Origin: Thermoplasmata archaeon
Lineage (GTDB): Archaea; Thermoplasmatota; Thermoplasmata; Sysuiplasmatales; Sysuiplasmataceae
Length of the DNA: 33,869 nt
Assembly: GCA_021811925.1 (NCBI GenBank)
Contig: JAKAPY010000003.1
Location: forward strand, 1-33,869
Direction of reading: 5' to 3'
A program made the position numbers and the translations under genes. Under the pieces are notes generated by a model. That model worked only from the letters and a program-made list of their open reading frames with translations. It had not been told where the DNA came from and did no database searches. Shown in pieces: positions 1 to 8,332 of this stretch (position 1 is the stretch's first letter; every line of letters starts with the position of its first letter).

Positions 1-665
1 GATCTCACTATATCGAAGTTCTTTATGATGTCGAGAGCGTTGTCGGAAGTCATCCTTTCCTCGAACTTCACAACCTTGACTGTTGGATTGATATCCCTGA
101 TGCTCTCTTCAGCCGAATCTATCTTCTTCCGCCCGACATCCTTCTCTGAATGAATGATCTGCCTCTGCAGATTACTGAAGTCCACAACGTCGAAATCCAC
201 AATCCCAATTGTTCCCACTCCCGCCGCGGCAAGATATAGCAATAGCGGAGATCCCAGGCCACCAGCGCCTATCACGAGCACTTTTGCCCTCTTGAGCTTT
301 CTCTGGCCCTCGAGCCCCACCTCCGGAAGGAGGAGGTGCCTGCTGTACCTCTGTATGTCGTCGTATGTGAATTCGCTTGCCAATCCTGTCGAACCACCCG
401 CTATGGATGGTATTATGAAAACCGTGTCTCCCTCTGTGACAGGTGTCTGGCCGCGCTGCAGATACCTTATGTCCTCATCATTCAGGTAAACATTAACAAA
501 ATTTCTGAGCTGCCCACCCTCGTCGAAAAGGTGGCGCTTGATCTGCATATTGGCCGTTGCCAGATTTCGAAGGACTTCATCTACTGTCCTGCCCTCCGCC
601 GAGACTGCATCCCTGTTGCCGACATATTGCCTCAGTGGCGTTGGTATCATTACTTTGACGCTCAT
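1..665 (-). CDS. CysO/MoaD-like ubiquitin-fold sulfur carrier fused in-frame to a MoeB/MoeZ/ThiF-type E1-like adenylyltransferase (C-terminus truncated by window edge)
   Basis: Manual reverse-strand translation from ATG at 665 gives MSVKVMIPTPLRQYVGNRDAVSAEG...LRNFVNVYLNDEDIRYLQRG...GDTVFIIPSIAGG followed without a stop by STGLASEFTYDDIQRYSRHLLLPEVGLEGQRKLKRAKVLVIGAGGLGSPLLLYLAAAGVGTIGIVDFDVVDFSNLQRQIIHSEKDVGRKKIDSAEE... (E1 GxGGxG nucleotide motif, DxDxVxxSNLxRQ). Absent from ORF track because it is open at the edge. Start overlaps cysM stop (ATGA). Confidence 0.93.
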   Translation of the reverse strand, partial: MSVKVMIPTPLRQYVGNRDAVSAEGRTVDEVLRNLATANMQIKRHLFDEGGQLRNFVNVYLNDEDIRYLQRGQTPVTEGDTVFIIPSIAGGSTGLASEFTYDDIQRYSRHLLLPEVGLEGQRKLKRAKVLVIGAGGLGSPLLLYLAAAGVGTIGIVDFDVVDFSNLQRQIIHSEKDVGRKKIDSAEESIRDINPTVKVVKFEERMTSDNALDIIKNFDIVR

Positions 666-1594
666 TCTTCCTCCTCCCAGAATTTTTCCGACAGGTATTT
701 CTGCCCGCCGTCCGGAAACACGGTGACAAAGGAGCCTCCGCCTGCTTCCCTGGCCATCTTCATGCACGCAACCAGAGCCGCCCCGGAACTTGGGCCAACA
801 AGTATCCCTTCATGCCTCGCAAGCTGCCTTACTGCCTTCTGTGCTTCCTCCGTGGATATTTCAACATTCATGTCCGCAAGACTTTCGTCGAGTATGCCTG
901 GACGTATAGATGCATCCATTCTCTTCAGTCCCTCGAGCCCGTGGAAGGGGCCATCCGGCTGTACAGACACTCTCTTTATCTCGGGGAATGCCTCCTTCAG
1001 ATAGCGGCTTATTCCGGTGAAAGTGCCGCCCGTGCCAAGACCGGCTACAAAATAATCGAAGTGGCCCCTTGTCTGGGCGACTATTTCCCTTGCCGTCCCC
1101 TCATAGTGTGCCTTCCAGTTGCTGTTGTTATTGTACTGGTCGGCGTAATAGTAAAGTTCGGGCTCGTCTTCTGCCATCTTCCTGGCGGCCCTCTGTGAAC
1201 CGTCTGTCCCCTCAAGCGGGTCAGTGAGCACGATCTCCGCGCCATAAGCTGTGAGCAGGTCAATCTTCTCCTTCGCAACATTCTTCGGTACCACCAGGGT
1301 GCACCTGTACCCCTTGACAGCACATACCATTGCATAGGCTATTGCGGTGTTTCCGGATGATGCGTCAAGCAGAATCCTGTCCTTTGTCAACTTGCCTTCC
1401 TTCTCGGCATCTTCGATGATCTTAAGCGCCGGCCTGTCCTTCACGCTCCCTCCCGGATTGAACCATTCTGCCTTTGCATAGATCCTGGTTCCGGGCATTT
1501 CGGCTGTCAGCTTCCTTATCGCAAGGAGGGGTGTGTTGCCAATCCTGCTTAACAGGGACCAGCTTGCCTCGTAGGTCAGATTGCTGTGCATCAT
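662..1594 (-). CDS. cysM: PLP-dependent cysteine synthase, CysM-like
   Basis: 310 aa; PLP-lysine region NPGGSVKDRPA, SSGNT substrate loop, GTGGT phosphate-binding loop, GLEGLKRMD segment resembling CysO-dependent CysM rather than classic CysK. Confidence 0.9.
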   Translation of the reverse strand: MMHSNLTYEASWSLLSRIGNTPLLAIRKLTAEMPGTRIYAKAEWFNPGGSVKDRPALKIIEDAEKEGKLTKDRILLDASSGNTAIAYAMVCAVKGYRCTLVVPKNVAKEKIDLLTAYGAEIVLTDPLEGTDGSQRAARKMAEDEPELYYYADQYNNNSNWKAHYEGTAREIVAQTRGHFDYFVAGLGTGGTFTGISRYLKEAFPEIKRVSVQPDGPFHGLEGLKRMDASIRPGILDESLADMNVEISTEEAQKAVRQLARHEGILVGPSSGAALVACMKMAREAGGGSFVTVFPDGGQKYLSEKFWEEEE

Positions 1595-1962
1595 TTTTCA
1601 TCACCCACGGCTTCCTGAAATACCTTTAGTCCAAGGGTTGCACATTTGATCCTTACTGCGCTGAGAGGGATGTGGAGCATCTCCTTGATGTCGTCAGGGC
1701 TCAGACTCATTGCATCGGTAACACTCATACCCTTGAGCCGGTCGGTAAGCATTGAGACAGATGCCTGGCTTATTGCGCAGCCTCTGCCATCGAATTTTAT
1801 GTCAGCTATGACACCGTTGTTCACCTTGAGATACATGCTTATGTCGTCGCCACAGACAGGGTTGTTGCCGTGTCCGAATTTGTCCGGATGGTCTAAGCTG
1901 CCCTTGTTGTGCGGTTTCTTGTAATGCTCGAGTATCTCCTCTTGATAAATGTCATAGGCCAT
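1591..1962 (-). CDS. IscU/SufU/NifU-N-type Fe-S cluster scaffold
   Basis: MAYDIYQEEILEHYKKPHNKG...GNNPVCGDDI...FDGRGCAISQASVSMLTD...RIKCATLGLKVF: three conserved Cys in IscU-like contexts. ORF opens at 1977; MAYDIY start is likely. Confidence 0.92.
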   Translation of the reverse strand: MAYDIYQEEILEHYKKPHNKGSLDHPDKFGHGNNPVCGDDISMYLKVNNGVIADIKFDGRGCAISQASVSMLTDRLKGMSVTDAMSLSPDDIKEMLHIPLSAVRIKCATLGLKVFQEAVGDEK

Positions 1963-1973
1963 GTCAAAATACC

Positions 1974-2729
1974 TCAATTCGCAAGTGCCGGCTCGCGGAG
2001 CCAGTCATACCCTTTTTCCTCCAGTTCCTTGGCAAGCTCCTTGCCTCCGCTCTTCACGACCTTCCCGTTGACCACGACGTGGACGTGGTCTGGTGTGATG
2101 TACTGGAGCAGCCTCTGGTAGTGGGTGACAAGCACAAGGCCGATGTTCGGGCCGGCCATCAGGTTGATTGCGTTTGCGACTATCTTGAGCGAGTCAATAT
2201 CAAGGCCGCTGTCGGTCTCGTCCAGTATTGCAAATTTGGGCTGCAGGACAGCCATCTGAAGGACTTCCGCCCTTTTCTTCTCTCCGCCGGAAAAGCCCTC
2301 ATTCAGCGAGCGCCCTATGAAGTTCTCATCTATGCCGAGCGTGTTGACCTTCTCCTTGAGCAGCCTGAAGAACTTGGTCGGGCTCAGCTGGTTGTCACTG
2401 TGAACTGCGTTGTACGCTATCCTCAGGAAATTGCCAAGCCTTACACCCGGCACTTCGACCGGATACTGGAAACCGAGGAAGAGGCCGAGCTTCGCCCTCT
2501 TGTCAGGAGGGAGTGACAGGACATCGGTCCCGTCAACCGTGACATGGCCGCCTGTTATCTGGTACTTGGGATGGCCCATGAGCGAGTAGCTTAGAGTGCT
2601 TTTCCCTGATCCGTTGGGTCCCATGATGGCATGGATCTCACCCTGCCTGACCGTAAGGTCAATGCCCTTCAGTATCTGCTTGCCTTCGATGTTGACTTTC
2701 AAGCCCTTTATCGAGAGTTCTGATGCCAT
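1974..2729 (-). CDS. sufC: Fe-S cluster assembly ATPase SufC
   Basis: Walker A GPNGSGKST, SGGEKKRAEVLQ signature, DETDSGLDIDSLK, THYQRLL; ORF extends to 2771 but MASELSIKGL start is likely. Confidence 0.93.
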   Translation of the reverse strand: MASELSIKGLKVNIEGKQILKGIDLTVRQGEIHAIMGPNGSGKSTLSYSLMGHPKYQITGGHVTVDGTDVLSLPPDKRAKLGLFLGFQYPVEVPGVRLGNFLRIAYNAVHSDNQLSPTKFFRLLKEKVNTLGIDENFIGRSLNEGFSGGEKKRAEVLQMAVLQPKFAILDETDSGLDIDSLKIVANAINLMAGPNIGLVLVTHYQRLLQYITPDHVHVVVNGKVVKSGGKELAKELEEKGYDWLREPALAN

Positions 2730-2793
2730 TTCTATACCTCTTGAAGTTCCCAGGCACTGTTTCGTTTTCATCCATGAGGCAAATCATATTTAA

Positions 2794-2824
2794 ACATATC
2801 TTACTGTGTAAATTGCACAATGTT
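2794..2824. promoter_or_regulatory. Candidate operator in sufC / SufR-like divergent promoter
   Basis: AACAT(2794-2798)...ATGTT(2820-2824) inverted repeat enclosing imperfect dyad GTGTAAATTGCAC (2807-2819), in an AT-rich divergent intergenic region. Confidence 0.4.
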
Positions 2825-2862
2825 AATATACGCTTACGAATTTAACTAAAAGAGGTAAGAAG

Positions 2863-3495
2863 TTGGACGCGGACATTTCGATGCTGGGCGAGTCGAAAGC
2901 CCGGATCATAGACTTCCTGGGTGAAGGCGAGAAATCGGGCAGAGATCTTTCAGCGATGCTCGGCATCAACCAGACTGCAGTCAGGGAACATGTCCAGGCG
3001 CTGGAGCGCATGGGTATTGCCCATGCAAGATTTGTCAAGACAGGGGTCGGGCGGCCGAAGAAAAGGTATTCCCTTACTCCGTTTGGAGTGGAGCTGCTGC
3101 CAAAACATTACGATGTCATGCTTAATACACTCATCAAAAAGATCTGGGAGAAGGGAGGAGATGCCCTGCTCAGCCAGTTCATGTCAGACGTTGTCAGGGA
3201 TCTTGCGGACAGCACGGCGAAGGATGAGAATCTCACGCTTGACCAGAGGATCAGCAGGGTTGTCGGATTCCTGAACAAGCTCGGGTTCATGGCCACGGTG
3301 GAAAAGGAAGGGGAAAGGCTGTTTGTGGTGAGACACAACTGTATTTTTAACAAGACGGCAAAGCTGTATTCGGGCGTCCTGTGCGGTGAGTGTGACACCG
3401 CCCTTATCAGGGAGCCGATAGGAAGGAAGGAAATCGAACTTGTGGAATGCATAGGAAAGGGTGACAATTCCTGCAAGAACCTTATAAAGGCATGA
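2863..3495 (+). CDS. SufR-like winged-helix regulator with Cys-rich C-terminal (Fe-S sensing?) domain
   Basis: N-terminal wHTH (GRDLSAMLGINQTAVREHVQALERMG), C-terminal HNCIF...LCGECDTAL...ECIGKGDNSC; TTG start; divergent from sufC. Confidence 0.8.
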   Translation: MDADISMLGESKARIIDFLGEGEKSGRDLSAMLGINQTAVREHVQALERMGIAHARFVKTGVGRPKKRYSLTPFGVELLPKHYDVMLNTLIKKIWEKGGDALLSQFMSDVVRDLADSTAKDENLTLDQRISRVVGFLNKLGFMATVEKEGERLFVVRHNCIFNKTAKLYSGVLCGECDTALIREPIGRKEIELVECIGKGDNSCKNLIKA

Positions 3496-3571
3496 GGGCA
3501 CTGAGTTGTTCACCAATTCGAAATGTGTAAAATAAGTGCTTTATATCCTTTCTGCGTCTGTTGCTGTTGGA

Positions 3572-4537
3572 ATGTACAACAAAGCGATCGTACAGCTTGC
3601 GGTGTTCGCGGTGGCGGCACTTCTGCTTGCCCCTGTCCTTTTCAGCGGAGTGGCACGCGCCGACAGCGGAGACAGGGAGACATCTGTCAATGTCCAGAAC
3701 ACGGGCGGCTATTTCAGTATCGATTCGCAGTCGACCAACACTGTTGGCCCCAAGAACGAGTACAACATGGTTTTCACAGGCAACACATTCCTGATGCAGT
3801 TCAAGAATAATTCCCAGACCACAGGCTACAGCCTGCAGTTCAGCGTCCAGCTTGAGAACCTCACGCTTGCCACATCGAACGGGACCATTCCACTCCTCAA
3901 CTTCTCACAGCAGGAATTTGAGGTATCCAGCGCACCAATGACAATGAATGGAATGCAAGTGTTCGCGCTTTCCACAGAGTCTGACATGGCAAGATTCATA
4001 ATGACAATACAGGTTGTGAACGCGCCGTTGTCGGCAAGCCTGCCCAACGGCACCGACAGTTCCCTTCTGACGCCAAACCAGGTAGAGATTTCATTTTACA
4101 TCCTCCTGTCGAACCAGGCCGAAGGCGGCTACCAGAACATGCAGATGGGAGCGGCAACACACGGGGGCAACATAACCCTCAAGCTGGGCCTGAGCGCGGG
4201 AAACGCCACAGTACTCGGTATAGCGAATATGAACTCATACTCACAGGTCGAGTTCCTTCAGGGGAAGAATAGCGGGTACTTCGCATGGGACAATATGGCT
4301 AATGAGGGAGGAAAGAACGTGACGGTTGGATCACACCTGTCCTCAAACGGTACCCTTTCGCTTGTATACCCCTATGCAACCACCATAATACATGACCCGG
4401 CGATCGGCATTTCGCCAAGCACCATCACAAGCCTTGTGACTTCCTCGATTGGGAATATTGTAATATATGCTGTGACACTAGCAGTTTCAGCCGTGCTCAT
4501 CGGCGGCGCAATAGCCTTCAGGCGAAGGCGGCAGTGA
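3572..4537 (+). CDS. Secreted / surface-anchored protein with signal peptide and C-terminal TM
   Basis: N-terminal hydrophobic segment (MYNKAIVQLAVFAVAALLLAPVLF), Thr/Asn-rich beta-type ectodomain, C-terminal TM + RRRRQ. ORF opens at 3536. Confidence 0.7.
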   Translation: MYNKAIVQLAVFAVAALLLAPVLFSGVARADSGDRETSVNVQNTGGYFSIDSQSTNTVGPKNEYNMVFTGNTFLMQFKNNSQTTGYSLQFSVQLENLTLATSNGTIPLLNFSQQEFEVSSAPMTMNGMQVFALSTESDMARFIMTIQVVNAPLSASLPNGTDSSLLTPNQVEISFYILLSNQAEGGYQNMQMGAATHGGNITLKLGLSAGNATVLGIANMNSYSQVEFLQGKNSGYFAWDNMANEGGKNVTVGSHLSSNGTLSLVYPYATTIIHDPAIGISPSTITSLVTSSIGNIVIYAVTLAVSAVLIGGAIAFRRRRQ

Positions 4538-4560
4538 GCGCGGGGGAACACAGTGCGTAG

Positions 4561-4842
4561 ATGACATTGTTCACGCTTGGAACGGCAGAGAATATAGTTG
4601 CTGCACTCCTTGCCATTCTCTCCTTCACGCTCTTCGTCATTTCAATAGCAGCCTATATGAGGCACAGGAGCGCCAGGATCGCATTTGTTTCCGCGGCATT
4701 CGCACTCTTCTTCTGCGAAGGTATTCTGTTCACATACCAGCTCTTCTACCAGTCATTCGCATCCGGCATGTTCTATGCCCTCATCGGCCTGGTCAGTGTT
4801 GCGATACTTCTCCTCATATTCGCAGCTACATTCAAGAGGTAG
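4561..4842 (+). CDS. Small three-TM membrane protein
   Basis: 93 aa with three hydrophobic segments; directly upstream of a wHTH regulator. Confidence 0.65.
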   Translation: MTLFTLGTAENIVAALLAILSFTLFVISIAAYMRHRSARIAFVSAAFALFFCEGILFTYQLFYQSFASGMFYALIGLVSVAILLLIFAATFKR

Positions 4843-4853
4843 GGGCGACGTCC

Positions 4854-5405
4854 TTGGGGGAAGAAGCTCTTGAGCTGGAGACAAGAAAGAAGATATACGA
4901 CACTGTAAGGAAGTTTCCAGGCCTCCATCTGAGGGAGCTGTCGAGACAACTCGGACTCAGTGTCCCCCTCGTGGATTATCATCTCAATTTCCTTGAAAAG
5001 TACGGTTTAGTGTCGGGCATATCCGACGAGCAGTACAAACGCTTCTACCCGAAGGATGCTCTCGGAGCGGAGCAGAAGACCGACGTGCTCTCTGCGGACG
5101 AGAAGAGGATTGTTGCACTGCTCAGGCAGCGGATACCGCTGCAGATTGTGCTCTTTATACTGAAGCAGGGGAGTGCCCAGCACAAGGAGATGGTGCCACT
5201 CATGGGCGTATCGCCCTCCACTCTTTCCCATCATCTCAACAAGCTGCAGAGGAGGGGGATACTCCTCAAGACTTCGGCTGGCCAGGAGAGGGGATACAGG
5301 CTCGCAAATGAGGCGCAGGTCGCGAGGCTACTTATCCGTTACGAGCCCCCTCCAGGTACTCTCGCGGATAGTTTCGCGGAGATATGGGAGGAATTCCACC
5401 AGTAG
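4854..5405 (+). CDS. Tandem winged-helix transcriptional regulator
   Basis: Two HTH segments: LHLRELSRQLGLSVPLVDYHLNFLEKYG and HKEMVPLMGVSPSTLSHHLNKLQRRG; TTG start. Confidence 0.78.
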   Translation: MGEEALELETRKKIYDTVRKFPGLHLRELSRQLGLSVPLVDYHLNFLEKYGLVSGISDEQYKRFYPKDALGAEQKTDVLSADEKRIVALLRQRIPLQIVLFILKQGSAQHKEMVPLMGVSPSTLSHHLNKLQRRGILLKTSAGQERGYRLANEAQVARLLIRYEPPPGTLADSFAEIWEEFHQ

Positions 5406-5468
5406 GGACCGCTGGAAGCTTAATATAATACAATCATGTGAATCGCAACTGACTGTTCAGGTGCTACA

Positions 5469-5945
5469 ATGAATATCAGGATCAACGGCTGGGAAACAGG
5501 CATAAGGTTTGTCGCAGGCCACTTCCTGCCGTCAATCGAGAAATGCAGCAGGCTGCACGGCCACAACTACGCATTGCTCGTTGAAATAGAGGGAGAGCCA
5601 AACGAGGACGGAATCATAATCGATTTCATCAGGGTGAAAGAGGCAGCACATCCTGTGGTTGAAAAGATGGACCACAGAATGCTTCTTCCCTCGGGCGGTT
5701 CCTCGATGGAGATAATGCGTGCCGATGATGAGTATACTGTCAGATTCAACGACAAGAAATATGTTTTCCCCGCTTCGGACGTGACTGTACTCCCGATCGA
5801 CAATGTAAGCGCTGAGAATCTTGCCTCGTACTTTGCAGGGGAGCTTGCACGCAGCGGCATATTCGGAAAGAATGTGAGAAGCGTAAGCGTTGGTGTTGCA
5901 GAGGGGCGGGGACAGGAAGCGTGGGCCAGGGTGGTGATTAACTGA
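5469..5945 (+). CDS. queD: 6-carboxy-tetrahydropterin synthase QueD / PTPS family
   Basis: CSRLHGHNY metal-binding His motif, MDHRMLLP, VAEGRGQEAWARV; adjacent queC and queE. Confidence 0.9.
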   Translation: MNIRINGWETGIRFVAGHFLPSIEKCSRLHGHNYALLVEIEGEPNEDGIIIDFIRVKEAAHPVVEKMDHRMLLPSGGSSMEIMRADDEYTVRFNDKKYVFPASDVTVLPIDNVSAENLASYFAGELARSGIFGKNVRSVSVGVAEGRGQEAWARVVIN

Positions 5946-6610
5946 CTGGAGCAGTCGTCCTTCTTTCTGGCGGCCTGGATTCGACCACGGTCGCTTCCCT
6001 CCTCAGGAGCAAGGGGGAGAAGTTCAGCGCCCTCACATTGGACTACAGCCAGAGGCATTCAAGGGAGATAGATGCGGCCATCAACATTGCATCGAAGCTC
6101 GGAGCGGCGCAGCACCTGGTGATGAAAATCGACCTGTCAGGCATTGGTGGCAGCGCACTGACGGACAGAAATATAGATGTTCCCGAGCCCGGTGGAGAGG
6201 GTATACCTGCCACATACGTTCCTGCGCGGAATACTATCTTTCTCTCGCTGGCGCTTGCTTTTGCTGAAGCAAGGGACTTCGATTTCGTGTACATAGGCGC
6301 CAACGCTGTCGACTACAGTGGTTATCCGGACTGCAGGCCGGAATACATCGACGCTTTCAACGGGATGGCGGCACTGGCGCTGAAGCGGGGAGTTGAAGGA
6401 AGGCCCGTTACGGTTGTTGCGCCCCTGATGAAGATGAGCAAGGCGGAAATAGTAAGGCTGGGCACGCGGCTGAATGCGCCGTACGAGCTGAGCTGGAGCT
6501 GTTACCGCGGCACGGGAAAGGCGTGTGGGAGGTGCGACTCGTGCAACCTCAGGCTGAAGGGCTTCATGGAAGCGGGAATCAGGGACCCGGTAGAATATGA
6601 GAATCAATGA
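5942..6610 (+). CDS. queC: 7-cyano-7-deazaguanine synthase QueC (probable CTG start)
   Basis: Frame upstream of the listed ORF (6038) encodes LTGAVVLLSGGLDSTTVASLLRSKGEKFSALTLDYSQRHSREID, i.e. the PP-loop; in-frame TAA at 5939-5941 leaves CTG 5942 as the only plausible start. C-terminal zinc motif SCYRGTGKACGRCDSCNLR. Confidence 0.88.
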   Translation: MTGAVVLLSGGLDSTTVASLLRSKGEKFSALTLDYSQRHSREIDAAINIASKLGAAQHLVMKIDLSGIGGSALTDRNIDVPEPGGEGIPATYVPARNTIFLSLALAFAEARDFDFVYIGANAVDYSGYPDCRPEYIDAFNGMAALALKRGVEGRPVTVVAPLMKMSKAEIVRLGTRLNAPYELSWSCYRGTGKACGRCDSCNLRLKGFMEAGIRDPVEYENQ

Positions 6611-7235
6611 GATATTCAAGTCAATACAGGGAGAAGGGCTCTTCATAGGCCTTCCCACTGTCTTTGTGAGGACTGCAGGCTGCGATTTGAGGTGTAAATG
6701 GTGCGACACGCCGTACGCCCTACTCGACTCGCAGGGAATTGACTGGAAACTAGAAGACATAGAGAACGAGGTATCCAAATCAGGGGCGAGAAATGTTTGC
6801 CTGACGGGAGGCGACCCTCTCAGGCAGATGGACGAGTCGGTAGAACTGGTTAGAAGGCTTGCGGACATGGGCTTTTCAGTTGTGATCGAGACGAGCGGCG
6901 CATATGACATAAGCGGGCTCCCCCGAGGCGTCAATATAGCGGTAAGCATGGACGTCAAGGCTCCAGGTTCCGGCATGGCGTCACGCAACCTGCCTGGAAA
7001 TGTCGATTTTCTGAGGAGTGGCGACCAGCTGAAATTCATACTGACGGGAATGGAGGACTATGAATTCGCAAAGGAGTTCCTTGCAAAACACAGGATCCCG
7101 TGCGAAGTGATAATGACGCCGGCCGGAGGAAAGGAGATGGGCTGGCTCGCAGAGAAGATACTTGCAGACGGCCTGAACGTACGAGTTCTGCCTCAACTCC
7201 ACAAGTATATTTGGGGAGATGAAAGAGGCAGATGA
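6597..7235 (+). CDS. queE: 7-carboxy-7-deazaguanine synthase QueE (radical SAM)
   Basis: N-terminal EIFKSIQGEGLFIGLPTVFVRTAGCDLRCKWCDTPYAL with CxxxCxxC; GGDPL; overlaps queC stop. Confidence 0.93.
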   Translation: MRINEIFKSIQGEGLFIGLPTVFVRTAGCDLRCKWCDTPYALLDSQGIDWKLEDIENEVSKSGARNVCLTGGDPLRQMDESVELVRRLADMGFSVVIETSGAYDISGLPRGVNIAVSMDVKAPGSGMASRNLPGNVDFLRSGDQLKFILTGMEDYEFAKEFLAKHRIPCEVIMTPAGGKEMGWLAEKILADGLNVRVLPQLHKYIWGDERGR

Positions 7236-7245
7236 CACTTTGGAT

Positions 7246-8268
7246 TTACTGCTCGGCGAGTATCTGGTCAAACCTGAATGAAGAGAAAGGCTTCAGGCCC
7301 ACGGCAATCTCTGCCTCTATCGGTGTGAGCAGAGGTTTCGTGTATCTGTGATAGTCGTCTATTGCAATCCGTGGACATGCTGTTGAGACGAATGCATCGA
7401 ACGAGTAGTTTGATATCAGTTCAGGGGACACAACGTTTGTGTGGACGAGAGTGGCGCTCCTGTTCGCCTGCTTTATCTCCGCCACAAGCCTGTCCGCGAG
7501 CATTTTACGCCTCTGGCCCAGCTTCGAGTTGAGAAGGACACCGAAAGATCTTGCGCTCATCGCCCTTTCAATCGAGACAAGACGCTGTTTCATTATCCTG
7601 TCCCTCAGGGAATCAAGTGTTCTCACTGTCATTTCGGAGGGGTTCGCTGCAACTAGCTTCCTGTCGCTGAGCATTGCAAGCCCGATTGGATGGAAATCCC
7701 CTTCGCCAATGTAGAGGAATGTGTCAACTTCCTTTTCAATCCAGAGGGCTGAGGTGTAATCGCAGCCGAGGAGTTGTGCATAATTCCCGAGCCTGATGTC
7801 GCCCCTGGAAGTCAGTGCCTCGAATCCTTTTACCCTGAGGAAAGAAACAATTCTGTCAAGAAAGTGAACATGCTGCGCTGTCGTCACCACCCCAACACGG
7901 CCCGAAAGATAGGGCAGCGCCATCTCCACCACGGGCAGCGGATCCAGATCGAGGTACAGATTCGCAAAATGCATCTTCGGAATGGCGCCTATGCTCGGCA
8001 TTTCCGTGTGGCCGAACTGCACAACGAGATCCACATGGCCGAACAGGTGAGTAGGCACGTCGCAAGCACCGAAGCATGGTTCCGAATCCACCGCAACTTC
8101 TGCTCCCGTGGCAAGTGATACATTGTGAGCTATCTCGGAAGCGAATATCCTCAGACCCTCCGGTAGCTGGATTGCAATTTTCCTCGCCTTTCTTCGATTT
8201 GCAGAAAGCGTTATGGCATCAAAGTCGACGAGGAACCTAGAACCTTGCACTACTGGCTGGAGAACCAT
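7246..8268 (-). CDS. dph2: Diphthamide biosynthesis enzyme Dph2
   Basis: AIQLPEGL, EPCFGACD, LLGCDYTSAL, STACPRIAIDD: three-Cys Dph2 architecture. Confidence 0.92.
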   Translation of the reverse strand: MVLQPVVQGSRFLVDFDAITLSANRRKARKIAIQLPEGLRIFASEIAHNVSLATGAEVAVDSEPCFGACDVPTHLFGHVDLVVQFGHTEMPSIGAIPKMHFANLYLDLDPLPVVEMALPYLSGRVGVVTTAQHVHFLDRIVSFLRVKGFEALTSRGDIRLGNYAQLLGCDYTSALWIEKEVDTFLYIGEGDFHPIGLAMLSDRKLVAANPSEMTVRTLDSLRDRIMKQRLVSIERAMSARSFGVLLNSKLGQRRKMLADRLVAEIKQANRSATLVHTNVVSPELISNYSFDAFVSTACPRIAIDDYHRYTKPLLTPIEAEIAVGLKPFSSFRFDQILAEQ

Positions 8269-8332
8269 CTGCTACCTGCCGTTTTCAACAGAACCGCGTA
8301 ATTAAGTCTTTGCAGTTCTGCATCCGGGACGG

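Noticed and set aside
336-1004. 222-aa plus-strand ORF
   Set aside because: Antisense to the carrier-E1 fusion and cysM; no motif, low-complexity composition.
6137-7039. 300-aa minus-strand ORF
   Set aside because: Antisense to queC and queE, both of which have complete catalytic motifs.
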